The translations under genes were made by a program, and so were the position numbers. From Gracilaria gracilis (Eukaryota; Rhodophyta; Florideophyceae; Gracilariales; Gracilariaceae), in the NCBI GenBank assembly GCA_030374805.1, contig JARGSG010000212.1, forward strand, positions 248,001-312,000: 64,000 nt of DNA, given 5' to 3'. Each line of letters begins with the position of its first letter. The first letter of the stretch is position 1. Shown here piece after piece: positions 22,625-35,714 of this stretch. The notes below the pieces were generated by a model. The model ran no database searches, had not been told where the DNA came from, and worked only from the letters and a program-made list of their open reading frames with translations.

Positions 22625-23488
22625 CAGCATCTGTCGTTGTATCCGCTCATACGTAAGAAGGTGAGCGCTCCGCGACGAGTACTCGTACAGTATCTCCTAT
22701 AGCCAACGTCGGAAAATTGGGCATGGCTTCGCCCCGCCCTTTCCGGGCAAACTTTCCGAAAGCGGATGCTGCGGCTACCCGTTCACCGTACGGACTCAGC
22801 ACACACTTGGTGCGTGTTACCCAACGGGTGACGCGAAACGTACACCCCGCAGTGTGCAGAGCTGACAACCTGACGGCTCTGCCAGGTACGCTCCAATCGG
22901 ACTTAGGCATACGCATTGTCAGGGACGTCGACATCGTCCGGATGGACACCTGTGGTCTGTACAGCTATACGCCGTCGCGTACGTCCCGGGGAACGCGTCA
23001 TGCGCCTTCGATCTACCGTACGCGTACCAGCGCGTAGCGTCCTGCTCGGTTTGATTCCTACCACACGTAATCAGGGCTCTTTTCGTCGCTTCCGCTCGGG
23101 AAATTTTGGCATGGCTTTGCCCCACCCTTTCCGGGCAAAATTTCCGAACGAATGTTATGACACCCCCTCGACCAGGCAGACGTAAACGTAGCGACTCAGT
23201 GACGCTACGCGGCGCTTCGAGGGCGGAGCGCAAGTCTAGGAGGGGGGTCTGTAGTACAGTGGGCCCGAGTTGGTGCTCTGTATATCCGATTGGCCGTTCA
23301 CATACAAAGTGGTAGTGCACGGTGGGCCGGTGCAGTGGCACCGCCACGTGTACGATCGGTAGAGGAGTGCCAGGACGGGTTGGCCGAGCGTACAAGTTGG
23401 ACACGTGTGCAGTCTGGGTAGTGACAATACAAATTAGACCGATCGTACAGGAGTCAGTAGGGGGCCCAGACCCGATATTTAGTTGTAG
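22625..23488. other. Repeat-derived spacer with a pair of about 50-bp foldbacks
   Basis: No gene is supported. Two near-identical copies of a foldback sequence lie at 22710-22758 and 23097-23146, in the same orientation and 387 bp apart. Each starts CGG(G)AAA, contains GGCATGGCTT.GCCCC and ends TTTCCG. They may be remnants of a small element or of an older LTR. Confidence 0.45.
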
Positions 23489-23493
23489 CTCGG

Positions 23494-24492
23494 TGTAGAG
23501 CAAAACCCAAAGAGGGTACGTGTCTACCAGGGTGTCCGAGTCCTGCTCCCACAAAAGGGCGAACTCAGAAGTAGAGCCCTCTGCCCGTGCGCGTGCCGCG
23601 GGGCAGCCGGGTGTAAACCGGAGACGGTACTGGCATAACCTGCAGACGTAAAGAAGAGCGTGGGCCTAGAGAGGAATAACCGACGACGGATCAAGAGAGA
23701 ACGAGTCTACAAGTGGAGCGAACGGTGCCGTAAAACGGTGTAATGCTCCTACGGAGAACCACACGAGCGAAGCTACGGCCCGTGCCAACTGCGGGAACAG
23801 GGCCGATAGCGGAACGAGACACACACACACGAGTGTCCAAATATAACTCTATACAGAGGCGGAAGCGAGACCTGCACCAGGAAAACGATGAACTAAAACA
23901 AAGATCTAGTACCTCGGCGAACGACAACAAATACAACCTGATACTGGGGTAATTAGGGAAACAAGCCAGAAACTGGTAGTAAAGATCTTCTTTAGGGACT
24001 TTGAAGGGTGATTGTACTGAGACCAGTCGTGGTTACTCTCCTTAGAGGAGCCGTGAAACCTACGTAGGCAGTAGCAACCATGGCCCAGCCTTCGGGATGA
24101 AGACTACGTACTTCAAGAAGAAGATGCGACTCAGGTGAGTTTTACTTAGTGGCTCCAGGGCGACATCGCCCGAGCATATATACTATCTACTGTATCTAGG
24201 ACTGCGCACTTCCACGAGGGCTCTACACGTGGACCACCCAGTTTCAGGGTGCCATAGTATCTACCCAGCGGGTGTTACGCCAAATATTTGGACAAATATT
24301 CTACAAGGCCCTACTGTACACCTATTTCATAGGTTCTATCCCCGATTCACCTAACAAGGTACGTCCCAACAATATTTCCAATTTCACCCGAAACGGGGTC
24401 CATATTCATAGTCTGACACGTCAGGGCTCAATGAATAAAGCTCCATTATGAGAAACTTCATTGTGCCGACATCAGATTGCCATTGCTCCACA
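23494..24492 (-). repeat. 3' LTR of the Gypsy element
   Basis: It runs from TGTAGAGCAAA to TGCTCCACA on the plus strand, so it has TG...CA ends. It is about 98% identical by eye to 34712-35709. Confidence 0.92.
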
Positions 24493-24503
24493 TCTCTCCC
24501 TCC
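24493..24503 (-). promoter_or_regulatory. Polypurine tract
   Basis: On the element's strand it reads GGAGGGAGAGA and directly touches the 3' LTR, where plus-strand DNA synthesis is primed in this family. Confidence 0.75.
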
Positions 24504-24699
24504 TTAGCCAAGGGTTCGCGCTTTGGTCGGCGGGATGGCGCCGGCGACCAGAACGTAAATACTGATACTCAGAATGGCGGACTCCGGGACTTCGGCAATA
24601 CCTTTACAGCTTCCTGAACCAACGAGTGGTACACGAAATCACTCTTCTCCGACTTCGCGGTAAAAACTGTCATCTCCAACCTTCTCTCCTACAGCAGGC

Positions 24700-26490
24700 A
24701 TGAATCCTTTCGCGACTAACCCGCTTCCGGGGAACGCTTCCTCAAGTGCCTCACAGGCGGCTTCGTCGAGTGCTGCTCCCGTCGAGAACCTTTCCTACTT
24801 AGGCTTTCAACAACTTCCTATGCAGGCGTCATCTCAGTTCCATTCGCCCCAAGCTATTGTGCCAGCTCATCAACCCTCGGGATATCAGCAGTCTCCTCAC
24901 CAAATGGCAGGCTCGTCCGGATACTTCAGCGGGTTTAACTCGATGCCCCTCCCTCAAGGAGGTTCTCACGCACAGCCGCAGTACCATCTATCTGGTTACC
25001 AACCTCCTGCCTACTTCTCCCAACAGGGCATTCAACCTGGACAATCCTCGCAAGCCTACGATCCCGCAGCGCCTTCTCAGGCTCCCGATATCGACGCAGC
25101 GGCGTGGAACTTTGAGAAAACGATGTCGTTAACGGTCAATGCCAGGGGCTGGATCAGCTTGGAAAGTCTCCGTTTCAGACGGCCTCGGCAGCATGGCGAG
25201 GTGTATTGCCGTGCACCTTGGTTCCATCCGACGGCCGTAGCCGACGAGGCTTTTATTGACTCGTATGCTGAGAACGGTTACCTCCCAGGTGGGCTCCATC
25301 GCGAAGTAGTTCGGTCCAGAAGCTAGCGTCTCCGGGTGGCGGTCGATCCCCTGCACCTGTTCTGGGCGGGCGGTGATTCCCTTAGTCGCATTAGGGCACT
25401 GTGGGCTCGTACTGTCTATGAAGGAGCTAGCCGTGTTCGATCGGATCACTTGGTACCGTTGCGGTTCACCGTTGACGTGTCACATTTCCGAACTTTTGGC
25501 GAGAGATCCTACGGATATGCATTAGCGGAGTTCAACGAATTTTTCCATAGGGCTGCGGTACCGAACGTGGTGGATGGTTTGCTTCTCTGGAGTCGTCCCC
25601 TTCTTCGGGCGGAATTCCGATACCTTCGGCGATCATCCAATGATTTCTTGTGGAGCTTTGAGCGCCGTGTTTGGCTCGAGCGAAGCTTGCGGTCCCGTCG
25701 AGGGTTCTTGATTCCGTATCCACACTTGGAGGCTGAGCGATTGCGCTACAACTCTCTGCCGGGGCGATACGCTGCGCTTCCCAGCTAGTGGGCGAATGTC
25801 GAGGTCCCGCGAGGGTGCCACGCCGAACTTCCTCCGTGCCTCTACTATGTAGGCTGTAAAATGTTGAATGATCCCTGCTTAGGATACTGGACGCTCTTTG
25901 CGGCGAAGTGGGGTGCCCGCGTGGCGGCATATCTCCTGTGCGATACGTACGATCATTACCGTCTCTGGTACTTCCCTCCGATGCTCCGATGGATTATCTG
26001 GCGACAGGATTTGTCTATACCCTTGGGGTCTGATCCCAACCAGGAAGAGGTTCACCTGCTTCTACGCTTCATCGAGGCCGTCGATTGGGAGCGGATTCCG
26101 GTGCACTGGCAGCCAGAAGGTGGTCCTCGTGGCAACGACCGATCACCGGGGAGAATATCCACCCGTTCGAGGACCTTCGCGTACTACGATCTGTGGGAAC
26201 GGCAAATGATGTCCGAGGCTCATGCGAGAGCGATGATGCGGGCCCCTAGGGCTATGCCGATTGGACACCCGACTGGGTTCGTGTTCACTGACGACTGTGG
26301 GCCTCCAGCGGACTGGATCGATCCTTCCTTAGACCATGGTGATGGCGAGGTGGTGGACGACGACATCCCCGTTGTGGGTGTTCCGAATACGGGCGCTGAC
26401 GCGGCACAGGTCCCTGCGGAGGGCACTCAAGCTCCCGCGGGTTGGGGTCTTGCGACGCCAGCTCTCGGAAACAACGCTGGTCACCAGTAG
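24700..26490 (+). pseudogene. Antisense reading frame inside the Gypsy element (about 600 codons)
   Basis: One frame on the strand opposite to gag-pol, beside the 3' LTR. It starts with a Ser/Gln/Pro-rich segment and continues into an Arg/Trp/Tyr-rich domain I do not recognise. It has about two breaks. Antisense frames near the 3' LTR are known in some plant Gypsy lineages; whether this one is related is unknown. Described here as a fossil part only. Confidence 0.5.
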
Positions 26491-27830
26491 TCTAAGCAGG
26501 GTGCCTGAGGGCGTGCAGTTCTGTCGCTCAGATACGATAAACCCAATTAGGCTACAGCTTTGCATTACTTCTCTCCTCCTGTAGGATCTTTCTCGTGTTC
26601 GAGCTTCTTTCATACTTCCTTCCTTTTTCTTCTTCATTTCCTAACCAGGATGCACTTCATTTCCATTCGTGGCAACATCTTCCTAGATACTTCATTACTT
26701 TTTACTTCTTAGTTCCGTTATATGGCGATGAACCGACAATTCGGTGCGTTCTTTTCTTGTTCCTACTGTACATAAGACCAACCTTGTGGGTGTCTTCTCT
26801 TCTATTCTTAGAGCTCTTCGCAGCCTACCGCGTAGCGGCACACTATATTTACCACATGTCGGTGACAGTTCTATCCCACTTGGGCATTATCCAGAGTTGG
26901 GTGTAATGCGGACCGGGTTCTTCGGTGATAAGCGATAATCGTGGACCTCGGAAGGTGCTCAATTGGCTTCCAAGCGTCCTGCTATGGAGGATAGCCGTAC
27001 CGACGGACGCGATAGATAACTTTCCCGTCCAGGGCAACACTGTGCTTCACGATACGAACGACCACGAAATCCTGTGGGTACACCCCGATGTCTTCGGTTC
27101 CTTTGGTTGTTCCCGACATTGGGCTTTGCTTCTCTACGTAACCCGAGCGAGGACACGCAAGTAACAACGGGTTTCCGGCTTCGGTTAGGTGGGGGTGTCT
27201 CGTTGATGAGAGCGCTAACCGTCACGACGGGGAATGGCTAACTTCCGTTTCTGGCTGCCAATCTCCACGAAAGTGGCTTCTGGTGGAAGCTCTTCACTTT
27301 CGGAGTCCGGTCAACTATCCTCTTTTCCCAGCAGGCATCAACTTTAACTAACGACGACGTTCCTGATCCAGGCAAATTTGCTTCTCGACGCGGGAGAGCC
27401 GTTGCCACGTAAATACTGCGTTTCAACACTCGCTGTGCAGGGTGGCGGATTCACCGGGCCACGGCAACGTACCACTCCATTGCACCTGGCAGTGGGTTGC
27501 AACAATGCAGCGCCATGTGATTGGCTCGGCACTCTGCCACGTTATGGAGTGCAAGGCATCCCCATTGGGCGACAAATCTGCCAAGTGGCCATGTGCACTA
27601 TCGTCTGATTCCGGAAACGCCATGCGCCGTGGCAAGCCAAAAAATGAAATAAATTAATTTGAAGTGCCACTCTGCACCCGCGCGCGCGCATGCGCATGCA
27701 CCGCCAGCCGCTGGCACTCAAAAAATTAAGTATTTTGGCCGGCCACCGGTACGTGCAATTTTGCATACGCGAGCGGCACTCCTGCAAATTATCTGCCGAT
27801 GACGGCACACTTCCCACGGAGGCTTCTGCG
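26491..27830. other. Non-coding interval of the Gypsy element
   Basis: It lies between the end of the integrase region and the antisense frame. I see no gene. Short GC-rich foldbacks occur around 27,430-27,640. Confidence 0.5.
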
Positions 27831-27933
27831 TCACACAGCGCACTTTTCAAGGTTTTTCATGTAAATTGCATACATCCACTTCCTGAACAAAGCTCCACGA
27901 TCGTATGCACAAGGATCCTCTGCTTCACCACAC

Positions 27934-30900
27934 CTACTGTAGGTTCTTCCCGTGAGGCTCATCGCCGCCCTGACCCATTGACGGGTCGGCGGAGACCGTC
28001 TTTTCGGTACGTCTTGCCTTCTGCGCCTCTTCCGAGCGAGGCGTAGAAGTAGCCAACGACTTGGACGCTTGCCCACGAGGGTTCTCATGACTAACGGTGG
28101 TCTTCCCCACAGGGGTAAGTTCGTCTTCACTACTGACATTCGCCTCGACCGAGGATCCCACACGCGTGTGCGTTAGCGGCGATGTTCCCGATCCGGGCTC
28201 CTGTCTCTTTGAGAGCTCAAGCACGTCAGCCAATCCAGCAGATGCCAGAGCAGCCTGAGATCGATTACGTGATTCCTCCCTCTCCTTAGGGTGCGATACG
28301 GCAGCTGATATTACCGTAGCCGAGGGTCGAACTCGAGTTGAGTGCGTAGGTGTAGCGCGAAATGGGCTATCCTTGACTAGCTCTGATACCTCAAGTAGGT
28401 CCGATAAACCTCTTTCTTGGTGCGGGAGAATCGACGGGCGGTTCGCGCTGTCCCCGTTTGATTCCGTTCCTTCCTGTGTTGCAGGTACTTCAGTTCCGGT
28501 TTCCGGTAGCGTTACCAATTCTTGGAGTGGGCTCGGTGCCCTGTACACGCAATCGCGTGATATCCGTTCGTGTTGGTTATTAATTTCCAGCACGACGGTG
28601 TCTCCAGACATGGGAATAACCTTGTAGGGTCCATCCGCAATCGGCGATAACTTGTGGCGGCGTTCGTTCTCCGGGGTGTAATACTCCTTACGAAGGAACA
28701 CATAATCTCCGACCTGTAGGCTAGGCAACGGTTTCCGAATTCGGCTATCAAAGTTGCGCTTGTAGGCGAGCTGAGCCCTGTCCATAGAGGCACGTGCTGC
28801 CGGTACCAACTTTGTGAGCCATTTTTTCCACGCATCGCGGTACAAGCCCGGTGATGGGAACATATCCACATATCCAGAGTTGGCTGCGCCTCGATGGCTA
28901 GAGGAGGTGGTCTCCTCGACAGTACCATCTCAAATGGTGAAAGTCCTGTTACCCGATGAACCTGGGTGTTGTACGCATACGTGATAGCGTCCGTGAACTG
29001 ATCCCACGTCTTGGGATGATCTGCCACATTTAATCTCAAAGCACCAAGGATGGTTCGATTAAATCTCTCTACTTGTCCGTTCGCTTGCGGATGATAAGTC
29101 GTAGTGAATAAATTACTAGTACCCAGGATCCTACACACATCTTGAAAGAACGTCGAGGTGACTTGAGAGCCGTTATCGGAAAGTAACTGTACCGGTGGGC
29201 CATACAAAAAGACCCAGTGGGTAACAAACGCTTGAGCCACAGCGGCTGCTGTTATCCGTTTGAGCGGCACTGTTCTAACCAATTTAGAGAACCTGTCGGT
29301 GATGACCAGTAGGTACCGGTTCCCTCGAGAGGTCTTAATCAATTCTTCAAGAATGTCAATGGCGACGAACTCCAGCGGTGCCCGTGCGGGAAACAACGTT
29401 AACTCCTTCCAGTACTTTCTTAATTTGACGTCATTCTTGGCACAAGCCTGACAGGAGCGGCGGACTGCGTAACAGTCGAACGCCATTGCGGGCCAATAGA
29501 AGTCCCTTCTTGAGGTGAGATAAAGCTTCCTTCCTCCCGGGTGGGCTCCCAACTTCACATAGTGAGACAAGGGCAGTACGAGACTCTGTAAGGAGTGAGG
29601 TACCACCATTTGTGGGTTGGTTTCAACAGTTCGCACCAAGTAGCCTTGGTCTTTCACCTGGAAAGGTATCCCATACCCACCGTTCAGACGGGCCCTAACC
29701 TGTATACAAAAGGGATCCATTTGCTGTTCCCGTATCATCTCCTCGGGCGAAATCGGTACAAATGACCCGGTATCCGGTTCTACAGTCTGTGTGGCGAGAA
29801 CATCGTCACACACATCATCCGATAGGATTTCTGTCTTCCCCTCATCGAGCTCACCAACCATAAAGCATGGTATCTCTTCCATGTCCTCGGTTGGTTCAGC
29901 TTCTGCTGCAGTGCCCAAACGGATAGAGCGTCTGCCTGCAAGTTCAAGGACCCTTTCTTGTACACTACTTCAAAGTCAAATTCCGAGAGTCGGAGTCTCC
30001 ATCCCATCAGTCGTCCCGACGGTTCGGTAATTTCCATGAGCCAGCGTAGGCAAGAATGGTCCGTGTGTACCCGAAAGTGGGTTCCCATCAAGTATGGTCT
30101 CAACGTTGAGAGGGCTTATACAACGGCAAGGCATTCCTTCTCCGAGACGGAGTAATTCCGTTCGGGCACATTCAGTGATCTCGACCAATACCCGATAAGG
30201 TGCCGTTTGCCAGACTCTTCCACCTGAAACAACGCACAACCAACTTGGTTTGCACTCGCATCAGTGTCAACTTCGTAGGGTAAGCCGGGTTTTGGCAGGG
30301 CCAAGACTGATGGCGACGTTACAGCTTCAATTAGTGCTGCAAATGCGGACGCTTCCGCATCGCCAAAGGGTTTCAATTCCACTGGTCTTCCTTTTATCAG
30401 GAGTTTGTTCAATGGCGAAGCGATATCCGAAAAGTTCGGCACGAAACGACGGTAACCGTTACACAGGCCTAAGAAGGATCGAAGCTCAGTTTGAGTTCTT
30501 GGGTGGTTCGCCTCTTTCAAGGATTTTACCCGCACCTCATCAATAGAGAGCTTACCTGGGCGAATAATATGCCCAAGATACTTAACCGATTCGGTGAAAA
30601 ACTCGCACTTCTTAAGCTTCAAGGTGATCCCTGCGTCCCGTAAAACGGTCATAACTTCCCGTACATGGGTGAGATGGTCCTCCATGTTATTGGAAAAGAC
30701 GACGACGTCGTCCAAGTATACCAAACAGGTGGTCCACTGGACCCTAGCCAGGAGAATATCAACCGCTCGCTGAAACGTTGCGGGTGCGTTCGTTAACCCA
30801 AAGGGCATTCTCTGAAAACGGTACAGGCCTTGATGGCACACGAAGGCCTTCTTATTCTTATCTTCTTCCCTTATGGGCACTTGCCAGTATCCCCAATTGG

Positions 30901-32460
30901 CATCTAAAGTGGTAAACAATTTTGCGCTCCCTAGAGAATCGATATATTCGTCCATACGGGGAATCGGGTATACCTCTTTCACTGTAACTGCATTTAACTT
31001 TCGGTAATAGATACAAAATCTCCATGATCCATCCTGCTTCGGCACCAAAACAACTGGTGACGCCAAAGGGAATTGAGCGGGCTCAATAACGCCGGCTCGG
31101 AGCATCTTCTCGACTTGAGATTTTTCCTCTTCTCGGGCCTCCGGTCCTGCCCTGTAAGGGTGTTGCGCAATGGGCCGAGTGTTCGGAAGTAGATCGATGC
31201 AATGCTCTGTGACTCCAATTGTTCCGAGGGTACCATCCCACATGGGCGTAAACTCGCGAAGCATATCGCGTAGCTTCTCCCGATGGGACTCCGGTACGTG
31301 CTCCAAATTGAGCTTCATTAACTCCTCAACAGGGTTCGTCTGTTCAGTGCCAGGTGACAACGGCTTAACCTCAAAAGGTGCTGGGGTGTCTGAAACGTGT
31401 CTGAAACCGAGTTCTTCTGGGTATCATCCGTATCGGCTTCAAGCGACTCATTCCGTAATTCGGCGAATTCGGCAGCCTCCTCCTCCTTAGGGTCAGATAC
31501 AGCGAGCACGGTTCCAATCGGAATCTTCGTGGGTATCACTGCAGCGGGGTGCGGGAGTACCGTGCCAATTACTTGGTTCTTTGTTACCCATTGTTTCGTT
31601 TTGCCAAGATTGGCGACGAGGACTTTAAAGGCTTCATCCGGTTGAATCGTTACAACTCCATTAGCCAAATCGATCTGGAGCTCTTCATATAGTGCCGGTG
31701 ATGGCTGCACTGTGTGTAGACCAAACTGTTTGGTGACGAATTCGACCCACACCTGGGACTCCGGCGGAAGGTGCACAGATTTGAGCACGTGCAACTTCGT
31801 TGATGCCACTGTGCCTTTGGTAGGCTGTTGTGCAACCGGAAGCGGTACATGTTTCCGCGTAGCGGCTCGCAGAGGTCTCCGGACAATCGGAATTATCGAA
31901 ACGTCTTCCATTTCTATGGTACGCTTCCGAGGACGGTTATTTTCCACAAACCTGTCACAGAAATCACAACCCAGTATAACTGGTGCGGCTAGCGAATCGC
32001 AAACGACGAAATCTATCTTCACGAGATGCCTTCTTAGTCTTACTAGGAGCGAAATGTAACCAGCCGTACGAATCGGATTGTTGTTGGCATCCGGAATATC
32101 CATTGATGGACCGTAACGAACACGTTCTTGAAGAGCAGGCGGTATCAGTTTCCTGTGAATAAGGTTAGGAGCAGCGCCTGTGTCTAGGACCGACAACTGC
32201 CGAACCATAAAATGTTCTGAAAGGCCGAGATCGGCGTAAACTTTATAATTTCGCTTGGCCATGACCAGGATTCTATCCGGGAGACGGGGATTACGGGCCC
32301 GTATCCACGGTCGACAAAGAACACAAAAGTGTTCCGAATCCACGTCGGTGGCTGCCATTTTCCTCGATAGGATCGTAACAGTCGGGGAGCGAAGCGGAGG
32401 CGCCTCGGGCGTCTTCTGCTTCGACTTGGAAGACGCCCCTCCCGTCGGGGAGACTCCCAT
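27934..32460 (-). pseudogene. pol region of the Gypsy element (protease, RT, RNase H, integrase)
   Basis: Fossil coding region. Visible parts: a retropepsin-like active site (LDTGAAP, about 32.2 kb), reverse transcriptase with the YLDD box (about 30.7 kb), an RNase H segment (about 29.9-30.4 kb), an integrase with a zinc-binding N-terminus and a catalytic core (about 28.9-29.6 kb), and a C-terminal GPY-type module (ADGPYKVIP) before a Ser/Glu-rich tail. The order defines it as Ty3/Gypsy. It is broken, with several interruptions. Confidence 0.88.
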
Positions 32461-32462
32461 AT

Positions 32463-34565
32463 TTAGTTTTTCGGAGATGGAACCGCCTGATGCGGGCGAT
32501 GTCCCTCCGCGGGACCTACCTGATTCCCGGTTACCGGTTCGCGACGCTGAGCCTGAAGGTTATTCTGCGCGAAGGCAGGGTTACCATGCATGGTTCCAGC
32601 AGCTCTCTGAAAAGCCAACGAATGCTTAGCGCCTTCATAAGATGTTCTGGGGACCCGTGCCTGTTTTTCGGGCGTCAGAGACTCGAACTGAGTGACGATC
32701 TTCAACCTATCCCGTGCCGGGACCGTGCACTGCTGTGAGATATGACCAAATTCATAACATTCGTAGCAGATCACTGCGGTTGAACTATCGGTGGGACGCG
32801 CTATAACACGACCCTGCTGGGTGCTATCCCTTCATCCTGGGCGAGTTGTTCTCATCATGCGACCTCCATAGGATATCAGTGATGCCGGAACTCGGCGGTC
32901 CTGAGCATACAGGGCCGGATCGCACTCCGTAGACGGCACCGTGGTTGACGGCAATTCCGAGGTGGCAATTGAAGTGCCGATAGAACTCGGATTACTACCT
33001 ATGAGGTGCACATTATGCATGTCAATACTGGCTTCATTCCCATATGAAAGGGTCAGAGAAGAGTTAGAATTATTGGCAAACAGTACCTTACGAGGCTTCG
33101 ACTTGGAGGGACGCCGAGCTCTGAGCGTATCCCCTTCAGCCTGGGCATACTGTACCAATTCCAAATAGGTTATCCTCCGATTCTCCTCCCGATAACGGGC
33201 TAACAGTGCCCGAATCGCGGGATTTAACCCATCGACAAACATCGCACATCTTTCCTGTGAAGGATGAACATTACCACAGCGGTGGAAAGCCTTATTCAGG
33301 CGTGTTGAATAAGCCGTTTCCGTTTCTTCCGGACGTTGCTTGAGTTTCCTAAGGGCCGACGTAGCCTGCTGAATGGCATGACCAGTAGCGTATGACCTTA
33401 AGAGGTAATGAACCGCTTCGGGCCAACAAGTAACGCCGCCTGCCGAGGTTCTTGACGATCCAAGGATGGAATTAAACTGGTCTTCAGCCTGATCTTTCAG
33501 GTAATAGGGGAGGGCAATGTACGCCTGTCTCTCCGTCATTCCAAGAATATTGGCTTCATGAACGAACCTAGAGAGGAAATCCAGCACCCAGATGAGGTCT
33601 TCTCCTGTAAACTCGCGATTCTTGAGTGTCACGCTGAGCTTACGGATGTGGGCCCTCATCTTTTCGGTACTTCTAGAGGTTCTCTTCCCTTCGGATTTCT
33701 GTAACCGATAGTAACGGTACGATAACAACTTCCGATAAAGCGGATTCGTAGGCTTCAACTCCTTAAGACCAGAACACTTAGCTCCCTTCTCCCGGGTACG
33801 AATTGCACCTTGAGAGGTAAACGTGGCACTTGAACGGGACGATCGAGAGTGTCGACGACGACTACCTTCCGAGGCAGCGGACGATGACGACGATGACGAG
33901 CTGTCCGAGCTGTCAGAGTCAGAGTCAGAGTCAGACGAATCCACGTGGTGGCGAAACTCTTTTGAGGACTTGCGATGGCTCTTCTTATCAGAGTGATGAA
34001 CGAAATCTTTCGAAACAGACTTCTCCCGAGGGGGGACTTCTACTTCTTCATCCATCCTAATTATGGCTTCGAGGGTACCTAGACGGGCGTGAGTTCGATC
34101 CGTTGTGGCACGGAACTCTTCCACTGTCCGATAATAGCTATCCACGAAACCCTGTGGGGAACCAAAGAACTCCAGAATTGAGTTCATTTCCTGTCTCAGG
34201 AGCTGGATTTCTCCCGAAACATCTCTCATTTGAGCGTCTTTCACTTCCTCGCGAAGCGATTTGACCTCCTTTTTGAGTAAAGCTTGAGAGCTAGCTCTCA
34301 CCGCACTCTGGGCCTCAAGCATGCAAACTTGCGTATCCAATTCGGATAATACTGCGTCACTTGCCGCAGCAGCGGATAAGGGTCCCTCCAGAGAAACGGA
34401 AGGGGGCCCGGCCACAGGGGCCTCAGAGGTCTTCGACGGTTGTTTCCGGCTCTCGGATTTCTTCTCCTTCACCGGTAGCGGTTCAGGAACTGACCGCTCT
34501 GGCGGGGGTAGACCAGAACCGACAGAACGGGCCTTGGACGGACTTGGCCGTTTTCCGGATCCCAT
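32463..34565 (-). pseudogene. gag region of the Gypsy element
   Basis: Fossil coding region. It has a charged N-terminus with a helical segment, a Ser/Asp-rich stretch, a capsid-like helical domain (about 33.1-33.8 kb) and a CCHC zinc knuckle (CYECYEFGHISQQC, about 32.75 kb). It has about one break. Confidence 0.85.
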
Positions 34566-34691
34566 TCCAGTGACAGAAATAAACCCAAGCGAGGAGACAA
34601 CTTCAAAAACAACAACAAACTTCTAGTTTCGAACTCTTAGGAGTACTACTTCAATTAGACTTCCTTTTCAGGCTCTAGTCCACTAGACTCT

Positions 34692-34708
34692 TCTAAGTCG
34701 GGAGGCCA
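34692..34708 (-). promoter_or_regulatory. Probable primer binding site
   Basis: Three bases inside the 5' LTR, the element strand reads TGGCCTCCCGACTTAG. A TGG start is usual for tRNA-primed elements. I could not match a particular tRNA. Confidence 0.45.
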
Positions 34709-34711
34709 GAA

Positions 34712-35709
34712 TGTAGAGCAAACCCCAAAGAGGGTACGTGCCCACCAGGGTGTCCGAGTCCTGCTCCCACAAAAGGGCGAACTCGAAAGTAGAGCCCTCT
34801 GCCCGTGCGCGTACCGCGTGTAAGCCGGGTGTAAACCGGAGACGGTACTGGAATAACCTGCAGACGTAAAGAAGAGCGTGGGCCTAGAGAGGAATAACCG
34901 ACGACGGATCAAGAGAGAACGAGTCTACAAGTGGAGCGAACGGTGCCGTAAAACGGTGTAATGCTCCTACGGAGAACCACACGAGCGAAGCTACGGCCCG
35001 TGCCAACTGCGGGAACAGGGCCGATAGCGGAACGAGACACACACACACGAGTGTCCAAATATAACTCTATACAGAGGCGGAAGCGAGACCTGCACCAGGA
35101 AAACGATGAACTAAACAAAGATCTAGTACCTCGGCGAACGACAACAAATACAACCTGATACTGGGGTAATTAGGGAAACAAGCCAGAAACTGGTAGTAAA
35201 GATCTTCTTTAGGGACTTTGAAGGGTGATTGTACTGAGACCAGTCGTGGTTACTCTCCTTAGAGGAGCCGTGAACCTACGTAGGCAGTAGCAACCATGGC
35301 CCAGCCTTCGGGATGAAGACTACGTACTTCAAGAAGAAGATGCGACTCAGGTGAGTTTTACTTAGTGGCTCCAGGGCGACATCGCCCGAGCATATATACT
35401 ATCTACTGTATCTAGGACTGCGCACTTCCACGAGGGCTCTACACGTGGACCACCCAGTTTCAGGGTGCCATAGTATCTACCCAGCGGGTGTTACGCCAAA
35501 TATTTGGACAAATATGCCACAAGGCCCTACTGTACACCTATTTCATAGGTTCTATCCCCGATTCACCTAACAAGGTACGTCCCAACAATATTTCCAATTT
35601 CACCCGAAACGGGGTCCATATTCATAGTCTGACACGTCAGGGCTCAATGAATAAAGCTCCATTATGAGAAACTTCATTTGTGCCGACATCAGATTGTCAT
35701 TGCTCCACA
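34712..35709 (-). repeat. 5' LTR of the Gypsy element
   Basis: Same ends and length as the copy at 23494-24492. In element orientation this LTR lies upstream of gag and should hold the promoter. Confidence 0.92.
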
Positions 35710-35714
35710 CTCGG

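Larger units (their letters stand above)
23494..35709 (-). mobile_element. Ty3/Gypsy LTR retrotransposon, young, nearly complete structure
   Basis: A fossil element of 12.2 kb in minus orientation. It has about 1-kb LTRs at both ends and a perfect 5-bp target duplication (CTCGG at 23489-23493 and 35710-35714). The parts in order are gag with a CCHC knuckle, protease, reverse transcriptase, RNase H and integrase, which is the Gypsy order. An extra antisense reading frame lies near the 3' LTR. The LTRs differ at roughly 15-18 positions per kilobase by eye, so it is young on a genomic timescale, with no calibrated rate. The coding part is broken, with about five interruptions. Confidence 0.9.

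Noticed and set aside
22919-23554. 211-codon minus frame left of the Gypsy element
   Set aside because: No motif, crosses the LTR boundary, and composition follows the GC-rich repeats.
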